A DNA stretch of 64,000 nt from Charina bottae (GCA_023362775.1 JALMGJ010000004.1:38383298-38447297), one strand, 5' to 3'; shown: positions 1 through 11,018, counted from the first letter of the stretch. A program made the numbers and translations. Notes: generated by a model not told the origin, from the sequence alone.

Positions 1-1690
1 ACACGACCTGGAGCTGACTGTGGCTCAGATCATGAGCTTCTTATCGCAAAATTTAGGGTTAAATTGAAGAACATAGGGAAAACCACTAGACCATTCAGAT
101 TTGACCTAAATCATATCCCTTATGAATATACAGTGGAGGTGAGGAATAGATTTAAAGGATTAGATCTGGTAGACAGAATGGATGGAGGTTCGTAACATTG
201 TACAGGAAGCAGCAACTAAAACCATCCCAAAGAAAAAGAAATGCAAGAAAGCAAAGTGGCTGTCTGATGAGGCCTTACAGATAACTGAGGAAAGAAGGAA
301 AGCAAAAGGCAAGGGAGAAAGGGAAAGATATAACCAACTGAATGCAGATTTCCAGAGAATAGCAAGGAGAGATAAGAAGGCCTTCTTAAATGAACAATGC
401 AAAGAAATCGAGGAAAACAATAGAATGGAGAAGACTAAAGATCTCTTCAAGAAAATCGGAGATATCAAGGGAACGTTTTGTGCAAAGATGGGCATGATTA
501 AGGACAAAAAAGGCAGGGACCTAACAGAAGCAGAAGAGATTAAGAAGAGGTGGCAAGAATACACAGAAGAACTATACAAGAAAGATCTTAATGTCCCTGA
601 TAAATACGATGGTGTGGTCACTGACCTTGAGCCAGACATCCTAGAGAGTGAAGTCAAGTGGGCCTTAGGAAGCATTACTAACAACAAAGCTAGCGGAGAA
701 GACAGTATCCCAGCTGAGCTATTTAAAATCCTAAAAGATGATGCTGTTAAAGTGCTGCACTCAATATGCCAACAAATTTGGAAAACTCAACAGTGGCCAC
801 AGGATTGGAAAAGGTCAGTTTACGTTCCAATTCCAAAGAAGGGCAATGCCAAAGAATGTTCAAACTACCGTACAATTGCGCTCATTTCACATGCTAGCAA
901 GGTTATGCTCAAAATCCTACAAGCTAGGCTTCAGCAGTATGTGAACTGAGAACTACCAGAAGTGCAAGCTGGGTTTCGAAGAGGCAGAGGAACTAGAGAT
1001 CAGATTGCCAACATTCGCTGGATCATGGAAAAAGCAAGAGAGTTCCAGAAAAACATCTACTTCTGCTTCATTGACTACGCTAAAGCCTTTGATTGTGTGG
1101 ATCACAACAAACTGTGGCAAATTCTTAAAGAGATGGGAATACCAGACCACCTTAACCTGTCTCCTGAGAAACCTGTATGCGGGTCAAGTAGCAACAGTTA
1201 GAACCGGACATGGAACAACCGATTGGTTCAAAATTGGGAAAGGAGTACGACAAGGCTGTATATTATCACCCTGCTTATTTAACTTATATGCAGAGTACAT
1301 CATAAGAAATGCCGGGCTGGATGAATCACAAGCCGGAGTTAAGAGAGAGAGCCAGGAGAAATATCAACAACCTCAGATATGCAGACGATACCACCCTAAT
1401 GGCAGAAAGTGAAGAGGAACTAAAGAGCCTTTTGATGAGGGTGAAAGTGGAGAGTGCAAAATCTGGCTTGAAACTCAACATTCAAAAACTCAGATCATGG
1501 CATCTGGTCCCATCACTTCCTGGCAAATTGAAGGGGAAGAAATGGAAGCAGTGACAGATTTTATTTTCTTGGGCTCCAAGATCACCGCAGACGGTGACTG
1601 CAGCCATGAAGTTAAAAGACGCTTGCTCCTTGGGAGGAAAGCTATGGTAAACCTAGACAGCATATTAAAAAGCAGAGACATCACCTTGCC
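1..1690 (+). mobile_element. Bov-B (RTE clade) LINE, decayed, cut by window start
   Basis: A non-LTR retrotransposon reading on the plus strand. Bases 1-180 give the end of the apurinic-like endonuclease domain, with the conserved SDHELL motif. The reverse transcriptase follows from 182, including NYRTIALISHASKVMLKIL, QAGFRRGRGTRDQIANIRW, FCFIDYAKAFDCVDHNKLW, GVRQGCILSPCLFNLYAEY and the catalytic YADD near 1377-1390. The wording matches Bov-B as known from squamates and ruminants. The copy is dead. The frame changes near 180, near 1155, near 1350 and near 1490, and an in-frame TGA at 947-949 replaces what is probably an arginine codon. Homology stops after RDITL at about 1690, so the element's 3' end is missing or replaced. 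Its beginning lies outside the window. Confidence 0.95.
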
Positions 1691-2015
1691 CCTTTTTTAC
1701 ATGTGTGCTATTGCTTTTTGTTGTTATGTTATGGGGTTGGCTCATTGTATGCTGCTTTATAAATGCAGTTGTCCCTTGAACATTTTATTGTTATAATTGA
1801 AACTCTTGAATGGGACAGGCAAAACAAAAGTGAATCAATCAATCACTTGTGTGATGTCCTCTACACAGAGTTGGTGTAATCAGTATGAAGGCAGCATATT
1901 TGACAGTGTCTTGAGAGGAACAAAGGACTGGGCTAAATGGCACGTGCCATGGCTAAAGGCCACTCTTCAGAAGCAGCGGGTGTAAGATTTTATGAAGCTG
2001 AATATTTGAACCAGG
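1691..2015. other. Unassigned stretch with a short (AATC)n tail
   Basis: No gene seen. Around 1829-1843 a run of gaatcaatcaatca looks like the simple tail of a degraded retroelement reading plus, but there is too little left to name it. Confidence 0.3.
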
Positions 2016-2028
2016 TATGTATCCTCCA

Positions 2029-2374
2029 AGGGGTGTGGTGGCTCAGCGGGTAAGACACCAGGCTTGTCAATCTTGTCAATCGGAAGATCGCAAGTTCGGA
2101 GGTTCTAATCCCTAGCCCTGCGTGCGGAGTGAGCTCCCGCACTAGCTCCAGCTCTTGCCAACCTAGCAATTCAAAAGCATGCAAATGCAAGTAGATGAAT
2201 AGGTACCACTTCGGTGGGTAGGTAACAGCGTTCCGCGCGCATCATGCGGCCACATGACCGCGGAAACATCTTCGGACAATGCTGGCTCTTCGGCTAACAA
2301 ACAGAGATGAGCACCGGCCCTTAGAGTCGGACACGACTGCACAAATGTGCGAGGGGAACCTTTACCTTTACCTT
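2029..2374 (+). mobile_element. Sauria-type tRNA-derived SINE, full length
   Basis: A complete SINE flanked by a perfect 13-bp target-site duplication, tatgtatcctcca, at 2016-2028 and 2375-2387. The tRNA-related head has a pol III A box (TGGCTCAGCGGG, 2039-2050) and B box (GGTTCTAATCC, 2101-2111). The tail ends in repeats of accttt. This is the squamate SINE family whose 3' tail is shared with Bov-B LINEs, and that LINE's enzymes are thought to move it. One small private change is seen: cttgtcaat is tandemly duplicated around 2073-2091. Confidence 0.9.
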
Positions 2375-2387
2375 TATGTATCCTCCA

Positions 2388-2938
2388 TTCCTCATTCATT
2401 TATATATGGGGTCTTGTTATGGGAATAGAATGTTTGTGGTTCCCAAGTGAAGCATGATACTAAATCTGATGCTGAGTTATTTCATAGAAGATGTTCCTCC
2501 TTGTTTGTAATTTTTACCTGATGAATGGCAATTCAGATTAGATGCAACGCTAAGTAGCAAACTGTGCAGTATTTTGTATCTCTCAGGTCCATTCATCTAT
2601 TAAAATATTTCTATTCTGCTTTCTATTTTGTCCTAAGTGGTTCATAAAACAGTCATAACAAAACCGCAATATAACTAAATATAAAGTTTAAAATGCATTT
2701 ACTAACAACCAAAGCATTTTAAAAAAAAAGAACCTCAGCAGCACAGGAGTTATTAAGTCATCCAACAACTAATTAAAGCAGAACTGGGGGATATGAAATT
2801 GAAGAAACAGTAAAACGCATGCAGGAAAAAAAAGAACAGTTTTATAAATGCCAGCACTGGAGGTATCAAACAGACCTCCCACAAAAAATGTTTCTAGAGA
2901 CAAAAAACTACCACCACCATTGCTTCTGGACTATCTGT
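2388..2938. other. Non-coding stretch, nothing recognised
   Basis: AT-rich sequence with short A runs (2720-2730, 2826-2835). No open frame, RNA gene or named repeat could be supported. Confidence 0.4.
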
Positions 2939-2951
2939 TAACTCATCTATT

Positions 2952-4236
2952 TTCTCTTTTTTTTATTTATTAGAATTTTACAATACATAGTTAAAAGTTA
3001 GAAATAGAAAAAGAAATACAAATACAAAATAAAAGGAAAGGAAAGAAAAAGTGTAGTAAAGAAAAAGAAAAGTATGAAACTTAGGTAACTTCCAATCTAT
3101 CCCTGGTCATAAGAACAAGAAAATCCGTCCTAAGTGCTAGTTTTTCATGCAATAGATAAGAATAATTCTTTGTCTAATATACCCTATTATATTTATAGCC
3201 TAATCTTCAAATCCCCATGTAAGCTTCGCCCCTCCTGCATTTCGCAAAAAGTCCACCAGTGGTTTCCACTCTTTGAGATAATGACAACTTGAACTTTCTT
3301 TTAATAAACAAGTGAGTTTATCATTTTCTGCCATGTCCATCAATTTTAACAACCATTCTTGTATCGTTGGTAAAATCTGAGTTTTCCAAAATTGTGCATA
3401 AAGAAGTCTTGCTGCAGTAACCATATATTGTATGATTCTGACTAGGTGTTTTTCTATTTGTAAATCCAATATCCCCACCAAAAATAATTCTGGTTTGAGC
3501 GGAATCTGTATTTGTAGTATACTCCGCATCAAGGTACATATTTGATTCCAAAATTTCTTTGCAACCTTACACGTCCACCACATATGGTAAAACGACCCCT
3601 CTTGTTTATTACATTTCCAACAAATGTTGGAAACAGTCCCATACATTTTCAAGAGTTTTGGGGGGGTCATATACCATCGATACATCATCTTATAAAAATT
3701 TTCTTTCAAGTTGTAACACAAAGTAAATTTCAATTAGACCACATATTTTCCCATTGCTGCATGTGTATATTATGACCAATATTTTTTGCCCATTTGATCA
3801 TACATTCTTTAACTTGTTCTTCAACCATTTCTCCTCTTAACAGTAATTTATATATTTTAGCAATTAAATATTCATTTGTTTCACAAAGTTGTATTTCAAA
3901 TTCCGATTTACTCTGTTCAAATCCAAAGACTTTTTTATCTGACTTAAATTTCTCTGTAAGCTGCATATAAGAAAACCATTGGAAAGTATATCCTTCTGAG
4001 GCAAGTTGTTCTTTTGATTTAATTTTATATTCTCCTTGTTCTTTTTCTAACAAGTCCTGGTAAATCAACCATTTATCTTTATCTCTTGTTTCAGTTCTGG
4101 AAAATGCTTCTTGTGTAGAAATCCATAAAGGCATCTTAGGACATAAAATTGGTCTATATTTATTCCAAATCCTTAATAAAGATTGTCTGATATAGTGATT
4201 TTTAAAGTCCACATTAACCTTAACTTTATTATACCA
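2952..4236 (-). mobile_element. L1 LINE, 5'-truncated, with target-site duplication
   Basis: A 1285-bp minus-strand L1 3' fragment between two identical 13-bp target-site duplications (taactcatctatt at 2939-2951 and 4237-4249). The low-coordinate end carries the T-rich run expected of an A-rich tail. It encodes the ORF2 C-terminal region, broken by a frameshift near 3732, followed by the zinc-knuckle CWKC...H....C. It is related to, but clearly diverged from, the L1 at 27487-32436: both contain KDKWL...DLL, KVFGFEQ or KVPGVEC, and EEQVKECMIKWAKN or its equivalent. Confidence 0.93.
3202..4212 (-). pseudogene. L1 ORF2 C-terminal fragment
   Basis: This is the coding remnant inside the 2952-4236 L1. 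Two minus-strand frames together cover about 335 residues of the ORF2 carboxyl end: 4212-3730, then 3733-3200 after a frameshift near 3732. The second part contains NICWKCNKQEGSFYHMWWTC, the C-x2-C...H-x4-C knuckle typical of L1 ORF2 ends. There are no endonuclease or polymerase catalytic blocks, because the insertion is truncated upstream of them. It is not a functional gene. Confidence 0.85.
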
Positions 4237-4249
4237 TAACTCATCTATT

Positions 4250-4645
4250 CTCAGTTATTTCACTGCTGTATCTAGACATCTGTGCAGCATGTAAATTATT
4301 CTAACTAGTTCTGAAAAAGAGGAGAAACAATATTGAGTACTGTAGATTGATTATTCCAGATCTCTAGTTAAACTCTAGTTATATATATCCTGACTTTATT
4401 TGTTCAACTCAAAGTGGTATATATAATGCTCCTGCCTACTATGTTCCCTAAAACAATGAGATTAAACAGTTTGGAGTGCAGAGCATAACCTTAGAATGAA
4501 AACCTGTGGACCTTGGGAAAAAGCTCAAAAAAGATATGAAATTTAAACATCTTAAAGTTGTCAAGGTAAAGAAACCCTGGTCCAAGTCATGTTGGTCAAG
4601 ACACAGCCAATCTCTGCAATTGGATTGCAAGTGTCTGCAGTGGGG
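4250..4645. other. Non-coding stretch, nothing recognised
   Basis: Sequence between the L1 and the Penelope insertion. I see no repeat or coding signal I can defend. Confidence 0.4.
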
Positions 4646-4658
4646 AGCCCTTACATGT

Positions 4659-6003
4659 ACCAATCAAAAAGAATATTTGTAGCTCAGGGTTGAACTGTGG
4701 AGTCCTTGGTGCTCTCTGAGCCTTGTTGTTTTCTTGTAGACGTTTCATTGCCAGACTAGGCAACATCTTCAGTGTGAAAAGGGAGTGGGACTTGCTCTCT
4801 GTTTATATACCATGGCTTGTCCTGCCTTTGTTGGTGGGGGTGTTGTACTCTCCTTAGGAGTTCCTTGATTGGGCTGTTGTTTGCTGCTTGGTTGATTGAC
4901 TGAGTTAATAGTTCCTGGATTAGGGTATATTGTGCTGTTTGATTGTTCCTATGGTGCTAATCCTGGTGTTAACCTTTGCATATCTGGGTGATATCACAAG
5001 GACTGACTCAACCATACTTTCAACTGGGAAACTGTGAGCATCTTAAACCAAGCCAAATCCAAAAACACTAGAGAATTCCTGGAAGCTTGGCACTCAGACA
5101 AAGCAGCCATCAACAGACACATAGAGGTAAACAACATGTACATACCATTCATAAGAGACAATAGAAAAGCCAGAAGACCAGAAGACCTCCTTGCCAGCAA
5201 TCATCACCCAGATAAGGATAACATTGCCATACATCAGAAACATCTCAGAAACTACCAATAGACTGTTACAACCACATGGCATCACCGTAGCACATAAACC
5301 AACCAAAACCCTTCAGAACATCTTAAGTAACCCAAAAGACCCAGTAGCCCAAGAAGAAAAAACAGGAGTTCTCTACAACATACAGTGTAAGGACTGTAGC
5401 AGCCACTATGTAGGACAGACGGGGAGAAGACTAGCAGAGCGCATCCACGAACACCAACTAGCAGTCAGAAGACATGATGAAAACTCCTTAATCTCACAAC
5501 ACATGGACAGACTCAACCATACTTTCAACTGGGAAACTGTGAGCATCTTAAACCAAGCCAAATCCAAAAACACTAGAGAATTCCTGGAAGCTTGGCACTC
5601 AGACAAAGCAGCCATCAACAGACACATAGAGGCAAACAACATGTACATACCATTCATAAGAGACAATAGAAAAGCCAAAAGACCAGAACACCTCCCTGCC
5701 AGCAATCATCACCCAGATATGCAAAGATTAACACCAGGATTAGCACCAGAGGAACAATCTAACAGCACAATATACCCTAATCCAGGAACTATTAACTCAG
5801 TCAATCAACCAAGCAGCAAACAGCAGCCCAATCAAGGAACTCCTAAGGGGAGAACAACACCTCCACCAACACAAGCAGGACAAGCCATGGTCTATAAACA
5901 GAGAGCAAGTCCCAGTCCCTTTTCGCACTGAAGATGTTGCCTAGCCTGGCAATGAAACGTCTGCAAGACAACAACAAGGCTCAGAGAGCACCAAGGACTC
6001 CAC
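4659..6003 (+). mobile_element. Penelope-like element, rearranged: inverted tail plus partial tandem copy
   Basis: The insertion is flanked by a perfect 13-bp target-site duplication, agcccttacatgt (4646-4658 and 6004-6016). Three parts can be read. First, 4659-about 4992 is an inverted copy of the element's 3' end, matching the reverse complement of about 5709-6003. Second, about 5005-5213 is a direct partial copy of the end of the endonuclease region. Third, about 5214-6003 is the main plus-strand copy with most of the GIY-YIG endonuclease and the 3' tail. Partial tandem copies and inverted ends are known features of Penelope-like elements. No reverse transcriptase is present, so the copy cannot move itself. 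Confidence 0.9.
5191..5931 (+). pseudogene. GIY-YIG endonuclease end of a Penelope-like polyprotein
   Basis: An open frame of about 240 codons with no true start codon at its beginning. It is the carboxyl part of a Penelope polyprotein, whose GIY-YIG nuclease nicks the target DNA. Visible motifs are GVLYNIQC, SHYVGQTGRRLAERIHEH (the GIY and YVG strands plus the conserved Arg) and a CKDC pair. A Pro/Gln-rich low-complexity end runs to the stop at 5929-5931. About 70 residues, from LNHTFNWETVSIL to NNMYIPFIRDNRKA, are also encoded in the partial duplicate at 5005-5213. With the reverse transcriptase absent, this is a fragment rather than a gene. Confidence 0.85.
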
Positions 6004-6157
6004 AGCCCTTACATGTGTTGCACTCCTGGGCCTGTACTCTGACCTCTGAGAGCATAGAGAGAAGAGGACTGCTTGTTGTTCACACCTCTACTTCCTATGT
6101 GCTGAGATATACACGCCAAGGTATTGCCTGAACAGGGCTGAAATCCATTATCCTGCA

Positions 6158-7167
6158 CCTTTGCTTTTATATGCAGCAGAAGTCTGGGGCTTAAATTCCA
6201 CTACCTTAATAGAACAGGCACAACCTCAGCATCTGAGAAGTATCCTGGGTGTAGATAAAAGGACTTCAGCTGCTGCAGTTAGAGCCAAATTGGAAATTTA
6301 CACAATCTACTCACAGTCTGAAATTAGAGCGTACAATTATTGGTGTAAAATCAATGAAATGGAGTCCGGTAGACTTCCAAGATTGTGTCTATTAGAACAG
6401 ATAAAATCCCAACTACAGACCTCTTGGATTATACAATTGACAAATTATATAAGGTGTTGCGGTCTCCCTGTCTCTTGCGCTTCCGGAGATCTAGCCAAAA
6501 AGAGTGTTATACAAAGAATATTGGATATAGAAGCGCAAAAAGATATAGCCACCCTTAGCAAGGTTGGCAATCTGAAATGGTTGAGCCGATATAAACGCAC
6601 TTTTCAAATTGCCAACTATTTAAAAATACAAATGCCAAAACATCTCAGGGAGGTATTCACTCGAGCTAGATTTGATCAGCTTGATACAATGGTCAGATTT
6701 GGGAGATTTAACAGCATCCCTTATAATGAACGCATTTGTATATGTGGAGAGCCTGAAATTGAGGATATAGCACATATATTATTCAATTGTAATTTGTATA
6801 AGAATGTGAGAGATCTGTACCTTGGCCCATACATTAAACGAACGACCCATTGGGAATCACATATCAAAACAACATATTTTATGTGTGGCCAAGACCCAAA
6901 AATAACATATAACACAGCACTGTATTTAAGCAAATCAATAAGCTTGAGATCTAAATATGTGGGGTTGATCGGGGTAAACTGTAGGGGTGACACAGAAATA
7001 TGATGTGTATTTTCACTTAAATGTATATTTAACTACAGTATTTTTATTTACTTCTTATTCAATTTGTCTTTTATATTAATTTTATTTAGTTTTAATAACA
7101 TCTATTGTATAATCTTGTATTTTGATATGGCCTAAGGGCTAATCAATAAACTTTGATTTGATTTGAT
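6158..7167 (+). mobile_element. LINE 3' end with (TTTGA)n tail, 5'-truncated
   Basis: A plus-strand non-LTR element of 1010 bp between 10-bp target-site duplications, ttatcctgca (6148-6157 and 7168-7177). It holds one open frame of about 280 codons (ending at 7003), beginning LLYAAEVWG and containing a CxCG...H...C motif (CICGEPEIEDIAHILFNC) like the C-terminal zinc ribbon of several LINE clades. An A/T-rich 3' UTR follows. It ends in an AATAAA-like stretch and three TTTGA units, the sort of short tandem tail used by L2-, I- or Vingi-like LINEs instead of poly(A). I am sure it is a LINE, but not of the clade. Confidence 0.85.
6161..7003 (+). pseudogene. LINE ORF2 C-terminal open frame
   Basis: Uninterrupted for about 280 codons, which is long for such a copy and suggests a fairly young insertion. 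It covers the region after the reverse transcriptase palm (AEVWG, QHLRSILGVDKRTS, AYNYWCKINEMES) and the terminal CxC/H/C zinc motif. There is no natural start codon, since the insertion is truncated upstream. It is not expected to make a functional protein. Confidence 0.75.
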
Positions 7168-7470
7168 TTATCCTGCATAAAGCAAGAAATGTAAAGTTTG
7201 AGCACTAATAGTAATTGTGCTTGCAATGGTATTGGGGGAGAATGACATCTTGAATCCAAAGTTCTCTTCCCCAACCAGGCACCATCCAGATGTGTTGGAC
7301 TATAACTTAGTATTTAGGTTTTTTTGGGGGGGGGTATGGACTTATATCTAAGTGCAGGAAGACCTATTTCCCCCTGTAACAACAGCCCCATTAGGAGGGT
7401 TGGGCTAAGAGAGAGTTAGTAGCCAAAAGTCATTTAATGAGCTTCCATGACTGATGCTGGACTACATTCT

Positions 7471-7520
7471 GGGTCTCCCTATTCCTAGTCCACCTTAACC
7501 ACTACACTACACTGGCTCTC
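7471..7520 (-). mobile_element. tRNA-derived SINE, 5' fragment
   Basis: Read on the minus strand it gives gccagtgtagtgtagtgg, then ttaaggtggactagg and gggagaccc. This is the tRNA-like head of the squamate SINE seen more fully at 25117-25306. Only about 50 bp remain. Confidence 0.6.
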
Positions 7521-7594
7521 AAGATGGCCTTGAAGTGGCAACTGGTATAGAAAAGAGGTGTTGAATCATTAAATAAAGTGGCTAAATGGGCAGC

Positions 7595-7976
7595 TGTCAG
7601 GGTTCATAGTTGAATCCTGCCATTAATTGTGTAGCGTTAGTGTAAGCTTGTGGGCTGTGAGGAGGGGGTGAGTTGTGCCAAGTACAGTGTTGCGGTTTTC
7701 ATCGGAGACTGTGGAATGTGGCGCCAAGGTCAGCCACCTGCAGGAGTCGGAGGAAGGCCTGGGAACGGAGAGGGAAAGCTATGGACATTGACATCATAGA
7801 CACTGTGAAATTGGCGCGCAGGGGGGAGAGTTAAGTTAGGGCTGTTTGGCGGGAATCCGGCATTCAGATCTTTGGGAGTGTTTCAATTTACATGTATCCT
7901 TAATAAAGCTTATTCTGCATTTCAATGAAGAGCATTGAGAAGTGTTTATTGGGGCATTGAAGTTGGAGTGATTACA
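7595..7976 (+). mobile_element. Solo LTR with 5-bp target-site duplication
   Basis: A 382-bp segment starting TGTCAGGG and ending ATTACA (TG...CA termini), flanked on both sides by gcagc (7590-7594 and 7977-7981). Near its end is a polyadenylation signal in ccttaataaagctt. No internal retroviral or Gypsy sequence lies beside it, so it is a solo LTR left by recombination. A 5-bp duplication fits Ty3/Gypsy-type elements or some endogenous retrovirus classes. The family is not identified. Confidence 0.85.
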
Positions 7977-7981
7977 GCAGC

Positions 7982-9527
7982 AAAACACCAGTTTTGAAAG
8001 CATTGTACTGAGTGCCTGGGAGATACCAGACCAATTCCAACTGGTATTGATATTAGTCTATAAAGCTTAAGTGATTTGGATTCAAGGACTGAAAAGATCA
8101 TCAAAGATGCCATAAACTAAGATCAGCGGGAGAAGTTTGGCTCACAGAAGTAGGCAGTCTCCCAATGGTAGAACTCTCCTGAGGGACATTCAGCTAATTC
8201 TCATGCTATCTTCTTGATTCATCAATTGTACACTATGTCTGTCAGAACTCAACAGAACAAGCCCAAATTTGGCATGGTGGGAGAAGCTGGCAAAGGAAAG
8301 GCCAAATTCAAAACCGGATTGGATCTGGCTTGGGGCTGTGCAGAAAAACATTCCAGAAAAAGCCCTTCAGTATCTCCCTATGCATATAATTCCCATCATC
8401 CACTAAAAGAGCACTTGGGAGAACATCAGGATGGGGGAATTTGATCTAAAAGACATCACAACTTCCCCTTGTCTTACTGATAGGATGTCTGGAGTGTTAA
8501 AAAAAAGTCAAGATAGCACACACAATCACACCCCTTTTTTTAACATGTACTGTGAAAAGAGTTTCAGATGTATGTCTCTCAGCAGCAAGTCTTTTCCACA
8601 ACTCTCTTGAAAAAAAGAGAATGTGAAGAAAACAGCTGCTGCGTGGGGATTTGATGTACCATGCAGGGGGAAAAATCAGCTGACATTTCTCAAATTCTGG
8701 GTACACTGAAGAGCACTTTTGAGATCCTCCCAATCCTGTTGTAATTACAAGCTCTCCTATCATAAAAGGATGGCATTATATGGAATGACCCTGCAGGGAA
8801 GCCTTTTGTTTTAGCTAAAAGGTTTGGCCAGACAAAAGTACAAAACATACAGTAAGCACATTGGTTTCTATAGGACCATTTTGCTTCTCAAAATGGCCTC
8901 TGAAAAAAATCCCTTACAAAACAGATGCTTTTCAGAACATTTGACATTTGAGCTTTTTCCTCCCTTGTCTGCACACACATTATTTTCAGCATTCCTTTTT
9001 CAAGTAAATATGCAATCCCTCAAGAATCATTGAACAAACCTCTCGCTGGTTATAAAGTGTGTGTGTGGGGGTGTCCAGGGGTCAGCATGTGTACTTTGTT
9101 GAGAATGATTTTATTTAAGGCCTGGTGGTTTTCTGACAGCCTCTCTCACTGACTGCTGTACATGAAAGACATGTCTGCATCTTCCTAAAGATGTTAGTGC
9201 CTGAAACACTTAGATGGGATCCCCAGGTACCGTTCTCCATTCCTGAGACTTCTCTGTCAGTCAGCAAAAAATATTGCTACTTTGTGCTTTTGCTTCTTCT
9301 TTGCTCAGTGTTTTCCACCCGCCACCCCCTAAAATATCAGGCCTCTTTTTTGCTCGATAAAATAAAATCACAGTTTACAATTTCCTTTTAGCCATGAGTT
9401 GTGGTTCTCCCCAAAAACAGGTTATCCCCAACTAAAAGCTTACTTTGATTTCATGGATGGTTCAGTAATAGCTAATGAGAAAGAATATCAAAAGAAAATT
9501 TTAAAATGGTATAGGCAAATGCTATGA
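7982..9527. other. Non-coding stretch, nothing recognised
   Basis: About 1.5 kb of mixed composition. The open frames at 8214-8444, 8824-9033 and 9191-9391 show no domain, splice context or family resemblance and look like chance. A short GT run sits at 9057-9072. Confidence 0.4.
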
Positions 9528-9535
9528 CTACAGGG

Positions 9536-9789
9536 CAGTGCTTTCTAAAGTGCCGCCATTGGTGACACACGAACGGCAGCAGCGGCGGGGGCGTGCACGG
9601 CGGCGGTGCGGGGGGGCGGGGGCGTGCATGGCGGCGGCGGCAGCGGCCTCCACTAAAACGTGGAAGCACTGGTGGTGCACCGCTGCCGCCGTGCATACCC
9701 TCGCTGCCGCTTCCAGGTTGTGTGGCAACACACCAGACTGTGGGTTGCGACACACTAAAGTGTCGCGACACACAGTTTGGAAAGCTGTG
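9536..9789. mobile_element. hAT-like MITE, GC-rich core
   Basis: A 254-bp non-autonomous element with ends CAGTGCTTTC and GAAAGCTGTG. It is flanked by 8-bp duplications differing at one base (ctacaggg 9528-9535, ctataggg 9790-9797). CAG...CTG-type ends with 8-bp duplications are the mark of hAT transposons. The inside carries repeated ggcggc and gtgtcgcgacacac motifs. It is the same family as the copies at 42286-42514 and 53510-53712. The Ala/Gly-rich open frames across it are by-products of its GC content. Confidence 0.85.
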
Positions 9790-9818
9790 CTATAGGGTAA
9801 TCCTATAGTCCTTGTTGT

Positions 9819-9895
9819 AGTTGTAAACCACCCAGAGTCCCTCCTTGAGGGGGAGATGGGCGGTCATAGATATTTAATAAATAAATAAATAAAAT
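9819..9895 (+). mobile_element. L2-type 3' tail fragment
   Basis: The segment ttgtaaaccacccagagtcc, then a ccttgaggg/gggagatgggcggt core and (AAAT)n, matches the 3' end of the L2 copy at 43972-44816. Similar tails recur through the window and could come from L2 LINEs or SINEs that borrowed the tail. Confidence 0.65.
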
Positions 9896-9906
9896 CCATT
9901 TTTGTC

Positions 9907-10060
9907 CAGGGCCGCAACTAGGGGGGGGGCAAGCGGGGTGCCGCGCTGGGGTGTGTGCCAAAATGACACCCGGGGTGCGCCAAAATGACAAAATAACCCA
10001 TGGGGGGGGCACGGAATCCACGTTTGCCCCGGGTGACACAGTCCCTAGTTCCATCCCTAC
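9907..10060. repeat. Possible degraded terminal-inverted-repeat element
   Basis: Left end ccagggccgcaactaggg and right end ccctagttccatccct are imperfect inverses. Between them is a G/C-rich core with two diverged copies of gtgcc(a/g)aaatgac. This suggests an old DNA-transposon relic. No target-site duplication was found, so the call is weak. Confidence 0.4.
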
Positions 10061-10069
10061 TTTCATCAC

Positions 10070-11018
10070 TATTGTTAAATCAATAATTTGCTAGTAGCTG
10101 GAAGCAGTTAGTTATGGGAGATCGTGGTTAGGATTTTTTCCCCTAATGTCTTAGAGGCAATTTAACAGCATTAGTGAAAAGAGAAGCAATTTGAATTTGA
10201 AAACTGAAGTGTCTTCAAACCACGTTGCAATACTATCTGGATCGGATACAATCATGGGAAGTTGTGAGGTCCACATTTTTAGTATTTGAAAAAATGCTGT
10301 TAGACTAATAGTTTTGCTATTTGCTAGTTTGCCTCCAGTATGCTCCACTTGTATATCTCTGAACAAGCTTTTCCTTCTTTCTTATCCCAGATAAACTAAA
10401 TTCTGTAGCAACATCAAAGAACTTCCACAACTAGGGAAGTAGAACCAAGTATGTGGCTATACTTCAGGAAAACTCCACAGAATTATTTATGATCAGCAAT
10501 AGCAATAACAAAACTCTGCAGTATAAGCCGGGGTTGACCAAACATGGATGCATGCATGAATGTAGTCCCCAAGCCACTTTTTTGTGGTTTCTCAAGGTTT
10601 TGTGGTTTGGAAGAGGGTAAGATCAAGGATGCAGAAGGCAAGAAGCTGTTTTATAATGAATGTTCTGGATCCTAGCTGTTGAGGGTTGTAGATGAACTGA
10701 AATCCATGTAGATGACAAAGCACTGGAATGATATGGTAAGAAGTAAAGGTCAGAGGCTACAATCTAACAGTGAGGATAACAGAGTGGATTCAAAGTCTTA
10801 TGCTTCTGAATTGCACCTTCACATTTCATACATATTTACCATGTATCACCTGAGCCTCCTTGTTGAAATGGCCAGAATAGTAGCTTATAGTACAGTACTT
10901 AAGCTCCGGAGAGTTCATGTTTGAAATAAACAATACCTATAATGATCCCATAAAGGTAGTCTGAATATTCAAGTTCTTTTAAAAATTCAAGTTATTAAAT
11001 CTACACCTCCATCTATTT
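10070..11018. other. Non-coding stretch, nothing recognised
   Basis: No coding or repeat signal I can defend. Confidence 0.4.

Noticed and set aside
2039..2111. tRNA gene suggested by A and B boxes
   Set aside because: The boxes belong to the head of a full-length SINE with target-site duplications. No tRNA cloverleaf is kept.
8214..8444. Possible small gene
   Set aside because: No recognisable domain, no splice sites or promoter, and composition like its surroundings.
9528..9808. Ala/Gly/Arg-rich open frames on both strands
   Set aside because: They overlap exactly with a hAT-like MITE having 8-bp duplications. The frames are open because of GC-rich ggcggc repeats, not because of coding.
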